Source of the DNA: Alphaproteobacteria bacterium | Lineage (GTDB): Bacteria > Pseudomonadota > Alphaproteobacteria > Oceanibaculales > Oceanibaculaceae | NCBI GenBank assembly: GCA_018823745.1 | Contig: JAHJHR010000017.1 | Span: forward strand, 124,001 to 188,000 | Direction of reading: 5' to 3' | DNA: 64,000 nucleotides | Part shown: piece by piece, positions 52,945 through 61,315 of the stretch | Layout: every line of letters starts with the position of its first letter | Numbering within the stretch: position 1 is the first letter of the stretch | Program-made: the position numbers and the translations under genes | Notes under the pieces: generated by a model | Seen by the model: only the letters and a program-made list of their open reading frames with translations | Told to the model about the DNA's origin: nothing | The model's database searches: none

Positions 52945-52977
52945 TTGCCACCCCCAGGCATGACCCGGGGGTGGCAA
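52945..52977. repeat. REP-like palindrome closing the TonB receptor operon
   Basis: Arms TTGCCACCCCC (52945-52955) and GGGGGTGGCAA (52967-52977) are perfectly complementary over 11 bp. The inner part has the GGCATGACCC form of the window's REP-like family. It lies 15 bp past the TonB receptor stop and ahead of the promoter of the SDR operon, so it may insulate the two transcripts. Confidence 0.75.
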
Positions 52978-52991
52978 GGAGGGAAAGCCTC

Positions 52992-55049
52992 CTACCAGCG
53001 CATCTGCGCGCCGACAAAGACCGCCCGGCCATCGCCGGGGTTGAACAGTGCTGAATTCGGCGTGGCACTGGTCGCCACGCTGACCGAGGAGATGTAGCGC
53101 TCGTCGGTCAGGTTGCGGGCATCGAGGAAAACCGACCAGCCGCGCGGATCATCGTAGCCGAGCTTCAGGCCGAGCAGCGCATAGGGGCGCGTCTCGGTGG
53201 TGTTGGCGTTGTCGACGTAATAGGCCTGCGGCACCCATTCGACATTCGGCCCGACATAGAAGCCGGTCGGATGGTCGTAGCGCAGTTCCGCCCGATAATA
53301 GTGGCGTGGCGCGCCGGGCAGCTCGTTATCGCCATAGACCGGGTCGCCGTCGAAGGAGAAGTCGCTGAAGGTATAGGCCTGACGCAGCGTCAGCCGGTCG
53401 CCGCCGCGCTCGGTGGCGAGCAGCCCCTCGGCCAGACGGTAATCCAGCCCCAGTTCCAGCCCCTGATGGATCGTCCGGTCGGCGTTCAGGGCATAGCTCT
53501 GGCCGTTCGAGGCGGTAAAGAGCTGGATTTCGTTCTGCATCCAGGCGCGATACACCGCGACATCCCAGGTGATCGGCCCATGACTGCCGCGCGTGCCGAG
53601 TTCCAGCGTCACCGCCTCCTGCGGGTCGACATCGCCGATCGGCGCGGTGGCCGTCGGGCTGAGATCGGACAGCGTCGGGATTTCCGTGCTGCGCGACAGA
53701 TTGCCGAAGACCTGCAAATCCGGCCGGGCCTGCCACAGCAGGCCAAGGCGCGGGTTGAAGCTGGTGAAGCTGTCGTCAAAGCTGGCATTGCCATCGCTGA
53801 GGAACTTGTCCTCGACCTCGCGGGTGGCATAGCCGGCCTGGGCACCCAGAATCAGCGCCAGATCATTGCGCAGCCAGGTGCGGTTCTCGCCATAGATATC
53901 CGCATTCTGGGCCGTCTCGAAGGATTTGAAGGTCAGCGCCCCTTTCTGCCCCCGGACATTGGCATAGCGCAGATTATCGTTGGTCCCCTGCCCCAGTTTC
54001 ACGCCGATCAGGTTTTCCTGCTTCAGACCAAAGGCCTGGCCGTCGGTCTCGTATTCAGCGAAGACGCCGTAATCCAGAACGGTGTTGTCCAGCACCTGGA
54101 AGATCGGGTGGAACAGGTGCCGGCTGACAAAGTAGCCGCCAAAATTCACCGTCCCGTCGTCAAGCGCCACCGAGGTCTTGCTGCCCAGTCGGATCGATTC
54201 GATATCGCGCTTGTAGTTGTTGACCAGATTGCCGGCTGCCGCCGCCTTCGGGTTGTTCAGCGCCTGGTCGCGGCTGACCGATCCGGGGATTTCCTGGTCG
54301 ATGTCGTTATAGGCGATGAACAGTCGCGTCTCGACGGTATCGGACAGGCGGACACCGAAATTGCTGTTCAGGCGGATGTTGTTCTGTTCGTTAAGCTGGC
54401 GGTAGCCATCCTGCTGGATCGTGGTGGCGGTGGCGTAATAATCCCAGTTCTCGCCATAGCGCCCCATGGCCAACTGGCCCCGGCGATAGCCGTCGCTGCC
54501 GATCTCGAACCGGGTCAGCACCCCGTCCAGATCACGGCCGGTTGGCGTATGCACATTGATCGCCCCGCCCAGCGAGGCAGAGCCATAGCGCAGGGCGTTC
54601 GCGCCCTTGAACACTTCGATATAGCGGATGTTCAGCGGGTCGATTTCCTGGAAATCGCCGCTGCCATCGGCCAGATTGATCGGTATGCCATCCTGTAACA
54701 GCGTCACGCCGCGCAGATGGAAATTGCGCGACAGGCCGGAGCCGCGAATCGACAGCCGCGAATCCTCGCCGAATTTGGGCTGCACAAAGACACCCGGTGT
54801 GTAATCCAGCATGTCCTTCAGCGTGACGGCCCGGCCATCGCGGAATTCCTCCGAGGTGACCAGATCGACGCCGCCCGGAATTTGCTGGATTTTCTCTTTG
54901 GCCTCAGCGGCCGTTGGCTGTGTCAGGCTGCGCGGCGGTGCGGGCACCTCGATGCGCAGTTCCGGAAGGGTCTGGGTCTGGGCCAGCGCCCCGGTCCCGA
55001 CAAGTGCGATCACGCCGGTCAGGGCCATGCCGAGGGAAAGCCGGCTCAT
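52992..55049 (-). CDS. TonB-dependent outer membrane receptor, probably copper-related
   Basis: The 685-residue protein has a signal peptide (to about ALAQ, residue 24), a plug domain (VTLKDMLDYTPGVFVQPKFG, ENNIRL-like loops) and a 22-strand barrel ending in the aromatic C-terminal Met-Arg-Trp. It takes up a metal complex or small ligand with TonB energy. Its ATG overlaps the stop of a YcnI-like gene by 4 bp. That partner and a DUF2946 gene are common in copper loci, so copper is the likely ligand; siderophore-type receptors cannot be excluded. Confidence 0.9.
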   Translation of the reverse strand: MSRLSLGMALTGVIALVGTGALAQTQTLPELRIEVPAPPRSLTQPTAAEAKEKIQQIPGGVDLVTSEEFRDGRAVTLKDMLDYTPGVFVQPKFGEDSRLSIRGSGLSRNFHLRGVTLLQDGIPINLADGSGDFQEIDPLNIRYIEVFKGANALRYGSASLGGAINVHTPTGRDLDGVLTRFEIGSDGYRRGQLAMGRYGENWDYYATATTIQQDGYRQLNEQNNIRLNSNFGVRLSDTVETRLFIAYNDIDQEIPGSVSRDQALNNPKAAAAGNLVNNYKRDIESIRLGSKTSVALDDGTVNFGGYFVSRHLFHPIFQVLDNTVLDYGVFAEYETDGQAFGLKQENLIGVKLGQGTNDNLRYANVRGQKGALTFKSFETAQNADIYGENRTWLRNDLALILGAQAGYATREVEDKFLSDGNASFDDSFTSFNPRLGLLWQARPDLQVFGNLSRSTEIPTLSDLSPTATAPIGDVDPQEAVTLELGTRGSHGPITWDVAVYRAWMQNEIQLFTASNGQSYALNADRTIHQGLELGLDYRLAEGLLATERGGDRLTLRQAYTFSDFSFDGDPVYGDNELPGAPRHYYRAELRYDHPTGFYVGPNVEWVPQAYYVDNANTTETRPYALLGLKLGYDDPRGWSVFLDARNLTDERYISSVSVATSATPNSALFNPGDGRAVFVGAQMRW

Positions 55050-55591
55050 TTCGCCCCCCGCTTTTCCAGAAGGCGCAACACCGGCGCCGGGCCCATCTGC
55101 ATGCCCGCGCCATGTTCATGCGTATGGGTGCCTTCCTCAGCGCTCCAGTGCCAGGATTTGCCGCCATCGCATTCCTGCACGGTGACGAAAGGCAGTGCCG
55201 TGCCCGGATCTGCATCCGGCAGCTTCAGCGACAGAGCGATTTCATCGAACTGCCAGTCTGGCAGGGTATTGCCGCTCCAGATGATCTGGGTGATGCGCTC
55301 GGTCAGCATCATGCCATGGCCGGCAGGAACCGGTTCCGGCAGCTTTTCCTTCACGAGCTCGATCTGCCAGCCCGGCTTTGCCTGCGGCCGGGCGGTCAGG
55401 ATCTGCTCGGGCATTGCAACGATGATGCGGTTGGTGGCAGCACCATTGCAGCCATGGGTGATGCGGATGGTGACTTTCTGATAGCTGTCGGCCGGGGCCT
55501 GGCGCGGCTCGACAACGGCATGGGCGGAGGCGGCGGGAATGCCCGCGCCCATCGCAGCCAGAAGGGCCGCGACGCGGAGTGCGTTACGCAT
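55046..55591 (-). CDS. YcnI-like DUF1775 copper-binding periplasmic protein
   Basis: The 181-residue protein has a signal peptide with a likely cut ASA|HAVV, which would leave His as the mature N-terminus. In YcnI-type proteins that His with an acidic residue and a Trp forms a mono-histidine copper brace. PADSYQKVTIRITHGCNG is the conserved DUF1775 block. A His/Met-rich stretch (THTHEHGAGMQMG) near the C-terminus could also bind copper. It lies between the DUF2946 and TonB receptor genes. Confidence 0.9.
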   Translation of the reverse strand: MRNALRVAALLAAMGAGIPAASAHAVVEPRQAPADSYQKVTIRITHGCNGAATNRIIVAMPEQILTARPQAKPGWQIELVKEKLPEPVPAGHGMMLTERITQIIWSGNTLPDWQFDEIALSLKLPDADPGTALPFVTVQECDGGKSWHWSAEEGTHTHEHGAGMQMGPAPVLRLLEKRGAK

Positions 55592-55678
55592 GAATTATAC
55601 TCCAAACGGAGGGATCGACAGCGCGCGGCCGCACGGGTGCTTCCCGGCGGGCAGGCGCGGTTTCAGTCTAGGGGTCGA

Positions 55679-56098
55679 TCAACCGATGGAGGGTGGCGCG
55701 CGGGATTCAGCCCAGCCCGTCTCGCTGGCCAAGGACGGTACAGCGACGATGGCAGGGACATAGGCGATGGATACCGGGTAGAAAACCGGCACAATGACGA
55801 CAGATGGCGGCAGGACAGCCGCCATCTGCTGCGCGCCCAGGCAAAGCGGGCAATGCAGGACACTGGCGGTTTCATCCGATGTGCCATTCCCGGCAGCGCC
55901 ATCAAGGCGCACCAGCTTGTAGCCATCGGCGGTGCAGAGTGCCAGGGTTCGGCCACCCGCATCGCCCAGGCCATGGGCCGGCATCAGGAAGGGCGACAGC
56001 GCCTGCAACCAGACAGACAGCAGCACCACCGCGGCGGTAATCAACCACCCCGGCCGGTGCGTCACCTGTTCGTTGTATGCTGTCTGACTCTGGTACAT
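55679..56098 (-). CDS. DUF2946 family protein
   Basis: The ~139-residue protein has one N-terminal membrane helix (about 15-35), a central LHCPLCLGAQQ Cys motif and a hydrophobic C-terminal segment, as in DUF2946 proteins found in copper and TonB loci. ATG 56098 has AGGGGA 6 bp upstream; the frame is open further upstream but there lies antisense to the ModA-like gene. It is the first gene of the operon, with a clear promoter just ahead. The molecular role is unknown. Confidence 0.8.
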   Translation of the reverse strand: MYQSQTAYNEQVTHRPGWLITAAVVLLSVWLQALSPFLMPAHGLGDAGGRTLALCTADGYKLVRLDGAAGNGTSDETASVLHCPLCLGAQQMAAVLPPSVVIVPVFYPVSIAYVPAIVAVPSLASETGWAESRAPPSIG

Positions 56099-56116
56099 CC
56101 CCATTCCCCTGAATAC

Positions 56117-56145
56117 CTTATAGGGGGATGTACGCTCCGTGACAA
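56117..56145 (-). promoter_or_regulatory. Sigma70 promoter of the DUF2946-YcnI-TonB receptor operon
   Basis: On the minus strand TTGTCA (56145-56140) and TATAAG (56122-56117) are exactly 17 bp apart. The start point would be about 12 bp before the DUF2946 ATG, giving a very short leader. No copper-regulator palindrome is evident. Confidence 0.72.
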
Positions 56146-56268
56146 ATGCGACATTTTGGCTTTTCGCTCTGCTGGAGGCCCGCTGGCGACAGATGATTGT
56201 TTCCGGGTTAGCCCCTATATTGGCGGGAAAGCGCTGAATGATAATCGACGTTTCGGGAGGAGGAATGG

Positions 56269-57081
56269 ATGAAGCATGCCCACAGACTGGGGTTTTCCAG
56301 CCTGATCCTTGCCCTTTTGGTCTCCGCAGAATGCCGTCCGGCCATGGCCGATGAGGTGATCCTGCGCGCCGCCGGCAGCCTGAAGGCGGCCTTGACGGAG
56401 GTGACCCAGGCTTTCGAGAAACAGAGCGGCCATGCGGTCCGGCTGGATTTCGGCCCCTCGGGTCTGCTGCGCGAACGCATCCTGTCCGGCGAGCCGACCG
56501 ATGTCTTCGCCTCGGCCAACATGGCGCATCCCGAGGATATCGCCGTGCAGCGCGGCGGCAAGGTCCTCCCCTTCGCCACCAACATGCTGTGCGCGCTGGT
56601 CCAGCCGGATATCGCCGTGACCCCGAACACGCTGCTGGAGCAGATGCTCTCCGCCGACATCCGCCTCGGCACCTCCACCCCGCAGGCCGACCCCTCGGGC
56701 GATTATGCCTGGATGCTGTTCGACAAGTCCGATTCCCTGAAACCCGGCGCGGCAGCAGCGCTGAAGGACAAGGCGCTGACACTGACCGGAGGCGCCAATT
56801 CACCCAAGCCGCCAGCCGACCGCACGGTCTACAGCCTGGTCATGGAACGCCGCGACGCCGATATCTTCCTGACCTATTGTACCAATGCCGTGCTGGCGGC
56901 CCAGGAGGTGCCCGGGCTGCGCATCGTCCAGATACCCGATGCCCTGTCCGTTGGCGCCACCTACGGCCTGCTGGTGCTGAAGGAGCGGCAACCGGCCATC
57001 GATCTCGGCAATTTCATCACCGGTTCGGAAGGTCAGGCCATCCTCGCCGCCTATGGTTTCGGCATGCCCCCCGCCAAATGA
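56269..57081 (+). CDS. ModA-like molybdate/tungstate-binding periplasmic protein
   Basis: The 270-residue protein has a signal peptide (about 1-27, AMADE) and the ModA pattern: RAAGSLKAALTEV with the oxyanion-binding Ser, FGPSGLLRERI, GEPTDVFASAN and YCTNAVLA. No modB or modC follows; instead come a molbindin and a FecBCD-like ABC system. GGGAGGAGG precedes the start. An alternative ligand such as another oxyanion is possible. Confidence 0.85.
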   Translation: MKHAHRLGFSSLILALLVSAECRPAMADEVILRAAGSLKAALTEVTQAFEKQSGHAVRLDFGPSGLLRERILSGEPTDVFASANMAHPEDIAVQRGGKVLPFATNMLCALVQPDIAVTPNTLLEQMLSADIRLGTSTPQADPSGDYAWMLFDKSDSLKPGAAAALKDKALTLTGGANSPKPPADRTVYSLVMERRDADIFLTYCTNAVLAAQEVPGLRIVQIPDALSVGATYGLLVLKERQPAIDLGNFITGSEGQAILAAYGFGMPPAK

Positions 57082-57105
57082 GCCTGTTTCAAAGGATCGA
57101 AAATC

Positions 57106-57312
57106 ATGAAATTAAGCGCGCGCAACGTCCTGAAGGGCACCGTTCTGGAAGTGAAAAAAGGTCAGACCACGGCTCATGTTAAGCTCGAACTCAGCCCCGG
57201 AGTCGTCGTCACAGCCTCGATCACCAATGAGGCAGTGGACGATCTGGCACTGAAAGTTGGCGATCAGGCCAGCGCCATCGTCAAATCCTCCGACGTGATC
57301 ATCGGCAAATAG
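57106..57312 (+). CDS. Molbindin (Mop/TOBE-domain protein)
   Basis: This 68-residue protein is a single Mop domain: SARNVLKGTVLEVKKG at the start, TASITNEAVDDLALKVGD in the middle and AIVKSSDVIIGK at the end. Such proteins assemble as hexamers that store molybdate or tungstate in the cytoplasm. It lies 24 bp after the ModA-like gene, which fixes the likely ligand of the locus. Confidence 0.93.
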   Translation: MKLSARNVLKGTVLEVKKGQTTAHVKLELSPGVVVTASITNEAVDDLALKVGDQASAIVKSSDVIIGK

Positions 57313-57319
57313 ACAGCGC

Positions 57320-58345
57320 ATGCCCCGGCTGGGTTTCCACCTTCTGGCCTGCGCCCTACTGCTGATCGGCGCGGCGCGGGCCGATGCCGGCCAGGTCGAG
57401 GATTCGGCAGGCCGGGTGGTGGCGGTGCCGCAGCGGGTGGAGCGCGTATTTGCCGCCGGGCCGCCCGCCGCAATCGTGCTGTATACGCTGGCACCGGAAA
57501 AACTGCTGGGCTGGACCCGCGCCCTGTCACCGGCGGAGGATGCCTATCTGCCGGAGCGCTGGCGCGGCCTGCCCGGACATGGCCGGCTGACCGGACGCGG
57601 CAATTCCGCCAATCTGGAAGCGGTATTGACGCTGCGCCCCGATCTGGTAGTCGATCTGGGATCGGTCGGGCCGACCTTCGTTACCCTGGCCGACCGGGTG
57701 CAGGAACAGACGGGGATACCGACGCTGCTGCTGGGCGGGCGGCTGGATGAACTGCCTGATGCCTACCGACTGCTCGGCACCGTCCTGGGCCGCGAGGCGC
57801 GCGCCAATCTGCTGGCCACCTATATCGAGGACATGCTGGATGCGGTTCAGCGCCGCATCGCCAGCGTGCCGCCCGCGGAGCGCCCGCGATTCTATTATGC
57901 GCGAGGGCCACGCGGCCTGGATACGGCACTGACCGGGTCGATCAATGTCGAGGCAATGGATTTCGTCGGCGCCCGCAATGTCGCCGGCGAGGCCATTGGG
58001 AAAGGCGGGCTGGCTGCCGTCTCGCTGGAACAAATCATTGCCTGGAACCCGTCGGTCATCATCACCGCAGAACCCGGCTTTGCCCGTCAGGTGCGCGACA
58101 ATCCGAACTGGCGGACGATCAGCGCCGTGCGTCAGGACAATATCCTGCTGGCGCCGCAGTTCCCCTTTCCCTGGATTGATTTTCCGCCCTCGGTGAACCG
58201 CGTGATCGGCGTCCGCTGGCTGGCGGCGAAACTTTACCCGGCGCTGTTTCCCGAACCCCTGGAACCGATCGTGCGGGGCTTCTATTCCCTGTTCTATGAC
58301 CGCCCTCTCAGCGATGCCGAAATGTCGGCCCTGATTGCCCCCTGA
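57320..58345 (+). CDS. Type II ABC importer substrate-binding protein (FepB/BtuF/MolA type)
   Basis: The 341-residue protein has a signal peptide (to about ADAGQ) and the PF01497 two-lobe fold: RVVAVPQRVERVFAAGPPAA, LRPDLVVDLG, and WNPSVIITAEPGF. The family binds iron-siderophores, heme or cobalamin, but Haemophilus MolA of this family binds molybdate and tungstate. It is 7 bp after the molbindin gene and heads the FecBCD-like part, so molybdate or tungstate is plausible. Confidence 0.9.
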   Translation: MPRLGFHLLACALLLIGAARADAGQVEDSAGRVVAVPQRVERVFAAGPPAAIVLYTLAPEKLLGWTRALSPAEDAYLPERWRGLPGHGRLTGRGNSANLEAVLTLRPDLVVDLGSVGPTFVTLADRVQEQTGIPTLLLGGRLDELPDAYRLLGTVLGREARANLLATYIEDMLDAVQRRIASVPPAERPRFYYARGPRGLDTALTGSINVEAMDFVGARNVAGEAIGKGGLAAVSLEQIIAWNPSVIITAEPGFARQVRDNPNWRTISAVRQDNILLAPQFPFPWIDFPPSVNRVIGVRWLAAKLYPALFPEPLEPIVRGFYSLFYDRPLSDAEMSALIAP

Positions 58346-58355
58346 TGGCAGGCTG

Positions 58356-59375
58356 ATGCGCCCTTCCCTGGGTCCGGCCGGCGGCATCCTGCTGGCGCTG
58401 GCATTTCTGGCGCTGGCCGGTCTGGTGGCCTTCAGCATCGGCGCCTATCCGGTATCCCTGCCGGAGCTGGCGCGCTGGTTCTGGTCGCTGGCTACCGGCC
58501 AGCCATCGGACCTCCCGGACTCGACCCTGTTGGTCATCACCCAGATACGCGGCCCACGCATTGTCACGGCCATGCTGGTCGGGGCCTCGCTGGCCGCCGC
58601 CGGCGCCGCCTATCAGGGGCTGTTCCGCAACCCGCTGGTCTCCCCCGACATACTGGGCGTGTCCTCCGGCGCGGCGCTGGGGGCCGTGCTCGGCATTTTC
58701 CTGTCCCTGCCCTTCCTAGCGATCCAGGGCATGGCGTTTCTGGGCGGGCTGGGCGCGGTTGGCATCGTCTATGGCATCGCGGCGACCCTGCGCGGCCGCG
58801 ACCCGATCCTGATCCTGGTGCTGGCCGGCATTGTCATCGGCACGCTGCTGGGCTCCGGCATCTCGATGATCAAGGTGCTGGCCGATCCCTATAACCAGTT
58901 GCCGGCCATCACCTTCTGGCTGCTGGGCAGCCTGTCTGCGGTCAATCGCGACGATCTGCTGACCGTGCTGCCGCTCACCCTGCTCGGCCTCGTGCCGCTG
59001 GCCCTGCTGCACTGGCGGTTGAACGTCATGAGTTTCGGCGAGGAGGAGGCGCGCGCGCTGGGCGTCAACACCACCCGCGTGCGCCTGGCCGTCATCGCGG
59101 CAGCGACCCTGATGACGGCAGCCGTGGTGGCGATCAGCGGCGTGGTCGGCTGGATCGGCCTGGTTGTCCCGCATCTGGCGCGGCTGCTGGTCGGCCCCTC
59201 CTTCGGCCGGCTGCTGCCCACCGCGACCTTGTTCGGCGCTGCCTTCCTGCTGCTGGTCGATACGCTGGCGCGTACGCTGGGGCCGACGGAAATTCCCTTG
59301 GGCGTGCTGACCGCGATCATTGGCGCACCGATCTTCATCTGGTTGCTGGCGACCAGCCGCCGGCACTGGCAATAG
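58356..59375 (+). CDS. FecCD-family ABC transporter permease
   Basis: The 339-residue permease has about ten membrane helices and FecCD blocks GAAYQGLFRNPLVSPDILGVSSG, GISMIKVLADP, and VVAISGVVGWIGLVVPHLARLL. The preferred start is ATG 58356 after the binding-protein stop; a TTG at 58335 overlaps that gene. It forms the channel with the next gene's ATPase. Confidence 0.94.
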   Translation: MRPSLGPAGGILLALAFLALAGLVAFSIGAYPVSLPELARWFWSLATGQPSDLPDSTLLVITQIRGPRIVTAMLVGASLAAAGAAYQGLFRNPLVSPDILGVSSGAALGAVLGIFLSLPFLAIQGMAFLGGLGAVGIVYGIAATLRGRDPILILVLAGIVIGTLLGSGISMIKVLADPYNQLPAITFWLLGSLSAVNRDDLLTVLPLTLLGLVPLALLHWRLNVMSFGEEEARALGVNTTRVRLAVIAAATLMTAAVVAISGVVGWIGLVVPHLARLLVGPSFGRLLPTATLFGAAFLLLVDTLARTLGPTEIPLGVLTAIIGAPIFIWLLATSRRHWQ

Positions 59376-59380
59376 CTGCC

Positions 59381-60145
59381 ATGACCGTCATCCCTCTCAC
59401 TCTCGACGCGCTGGCCTTCGGCTATGGCCGGGTCAGTGTCGGCGGCCCCCTGACACTGGAACTGCGCCCCGGCGAGACGCTGGCCCTGCTGGGACCGAAT
59501 GGCAGCGGCAAGACAACGCTGTTCAAGACGATCCTGGGCCTGCTGCCGCCGCTGGGGGGCCGGGTGCTGGCCGGAGGGGCGGACACGGCCCGCTGGTCGC
59601 CGGCCGAGCGGGCACGCCTGTTCGGCTATGTGCCGCAATCCTCGCCCGGTTTCTTTCCCTTCTCGGTGACGGAGGTCGTGCTGATGGGGCGTACCGCGCG
59701 CATCGGCACCTTTGCCGCCCCCTCGGCGAAGGATCGTGCCATCGCCGCCGGCATGCTGGACCGGCTGGGCATTGCCCATCTGGCCGGGCGCGACTTTCCC
59801 CGGATCAGCGGCGGCGAGCGGCAATTGGTGCTGATCGCCCGGGCGCTGACCCAGGAACCCGCCATACTGGTGCTGGACGAGCCGACCGCGAGCCTGGATT
59901 TCGGCAATCAGCGGCTGATTCTGGAGACGATCCGCCACCTGTCCAATCAGGGCCTGTCGATCATCCTGTCGACACATCACCCGGACGAGGCCTTCGCCAT
60001 CGCCGACAAGGCCGCCTTGCTGCGCGCCGGCCAGCTTCTTGGCGCCGGCCCTGTTGCCGAGACACTGACAGCACCAGCGCTCTCCGCCCTCTACGGCGTG
60101 CCGGTCACGCTGCACCGGCTCGGCGACAGGATGGTCTGCCTCTAG
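59381..60145 (+). CDS. FecE-type ABC transporter ATP-binding protein
   Basis: The 254-residue ATPase has Walker A GPNGSGKTT (about 38-46), Q-loop VPQSSPG, signature ISGGERQ, Walker B ILVLDEPTAS and H-loop STHHPDE. It is 5 bp after the permease gene and completes a type II importer. The last gene of the molybdate-linked operon. Confidence 0.95.
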   Translation: MTVIPLTLDALAFGYGRVSVGGPLTLELRPGETLALLGPNGSGKTTLFKTILGLLPPLGGRVLAGGADTARWSPAERARLFGYVPQSSPGFFPFSVTEVVLMGRTARIGTFAAPSAKDRAIAAGMLDRLGIAHLAGRDFPRISGGERQLVLIARALTQEPAILVLDEPTASLDFGNQRLILETIRHLSNQGLSIILSTHHPDEAFAIADKAALLRAGQLLGAGPVAETLTAPALSALYGVPVTLHRLGDRMVCL

Positions 60146-60206
60146 CCAGCCGTACAGAAGCGAACAGCCGGCGTTCGGCAATGGGGATTGACCGGCCTGC
60201 TGCGCC

Positions 60207-61187
60207 ATGGTGTCTGCTCGGTCAGTGTCCTCGTGCCAAACGGATTTCCCCGACGTGCAGACCGAAACCAAGCCTTATTCCGGCCCGCTTGTCGGGGCGC
60301 TGATGATGATCTCCTCCTGTGCGCTGATCGCCGCAACCAGCCTGATGGCCAAGGCGATGGGGCCGCTGGGCTCGCAGGCGCTGGGATTCGAGGGATCGCC
60401 TCTGCATCCGCTGCAAGTCAGTGCCGGGCGGTTCTGCTTCGCCTTTCTGGCTCTGGTGATTGTCACGGCGGTTTTGCGGCCCCGGTTCCACGGCATCCAG
60501 TGGCGGTTGCACAGTGCGCGCAGCCTGTTCGGCTGGGGCGGGGTAAGCTGCATGTTCGCCGCTGCCGCGCATATGAAGCTGGCCGATGCGATGGCGATCA
60601 GCTTCCTCAGCCCGCTTTTCACCATGATGCTGGCCATTCCCTTCCTGGGCGAGAAGGTCGGCCCCTGGCGCTGGGTTGCGGCCGCCATCGCGCTGGGCGG
60701 GGCACTGCTGATCGTCCGACCGGGGACGGAGGCCTTCCAGATCGTCGCGCTGATAGCGCTGGCTGCCGCCATATTGATGGGCGCCGAGGCGATCCTGATC
60801 AAGCGCCTGACCAGCGCCGAGCCGCCGCTGCAGATCCTTGTGGTGAATAACGGCATCGGCGCGCTGATCTCGCTGGCCGGTGTCGCCTTTGTCTGGTCGG
60901 CCCCGACCGGGGCGCAATGGAGTGTGCTGGTGATGATCGGCCTGACCATGGTGGTCGCCCAGGCCTTCTTCCTGCAGGCGATGCGTCGCGCCGAAGCCAG
61001 CTTCGTCATCCCGTTCTATTACGCGACGCTGATCTTCGCCAGCTTCTACGATTTCGTCGTCTTCGGCGATCTGCCGACCGCGATCAGCGCGACTGGCGCC
61101 GCCCTGATCGTCGGCGGCGCGCTGCTGCTGGTCTGGCGCGAACACCGCGCCCGCCAGCGTGCCGCCCGACAGCCCGCATCAGGATGA
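60207..61187 (+). CDS. EamA-family DMT transporter
   Basis: The 326-residue protein has ten membrane helices in two EamA repeats (LADAMAISFLSPLFTMMLAIPFLGEKVG and RRAEASFVIPFYYATLIFAS). The ATG at 60207 has no clear ribosome site; a GTG at 60255 is an alternative that would remove a polar 16-residue N-terminus. Members export amino acids or other metabolites. It is 61 bp after the ABC operon and converges with the cytochrome bd genes; its substrate is unknown. Confidence 0.88.
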   Translation: MVSARSVSSCQTDFPDVQTETKPYSGPLVGALMMISSCALIAATSLMAKAMGPLGSQALGFEGSPLHPLQVSAGRFCFAFLALVIVTAVLRPRFHGIQWRLHSARSLFGWGGVSCMFAAAAHMKLADAMAISFLSPLFTMMLAIPFLGEKVGPWRWVAAAIALGGALLIVRPGTEAFQIVALIALAAAILMGAEAILIKRLTSAEPPLQILVVNNGIGALISLAGVAFVWSAPTGAQWSVLVMIGLTMVVAQAFFLQAMRRAEASFVIPFYYATLIFASFYDFVVFGDLPTAISATGAALIVGGALLLVWREHRARQRAARQPASG

Positions 61188-61189
61188 AC

Positions 61190-61315
61190 TCACACGCCCA
61201 GTGACAGCTTGATGGCGAAGCCGACCACGGTGATGACCGCCACGCCGCCCGCCCAAAGCAGCACGAACCAGCCCAGTTTCGACCAGGTAGAACGCGGTCC
61301 GGGAGTCGGGCTCAA
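61190..61315 (-). CDS. DUF2474/CydX-like small cytochrome bd subunit, 41 residues
   Basis: A TTG at 61315 overlaps the cydB stop as TTGA and opens a 41-codon frame ending in TGA. The product has a polar N-terminus (SPTPGPRSTWSK) and one membrane helix from LGWFVLLWAGGVAVITVVGF onward. The W..K..GWF..LW.GGV layout matches DUF2474 proteins, which follow cyanide-insensitive type cytBD genes and stabilise the complex like CydX. Coding is supported by the overlap and the family pattern. Confidence 0.8.
   Translation of the reverse strand: MSPTPGPRSTWSKLGWFVLLWAGGVAVITVVGFAIKLSLGV

Noticed and set aside
56150-56268. Possible ModE or Mo-responsive box upstream of the ModA-like gene
   Set aside because: CCTATATTGG near 56215 recalls half a Mo-box, but no second half-site in the proper spacing exists, and no molybdenum-cofactor riboswitch fold is evident.
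55679-56803. A longer DUF2946 frame of 374 codons
   Set aside because: The upstream two thirds are Arg/Ser/Pro-rich and antisense to the ModA-like gene; the ribosome site and promoter point to the start at 56098.
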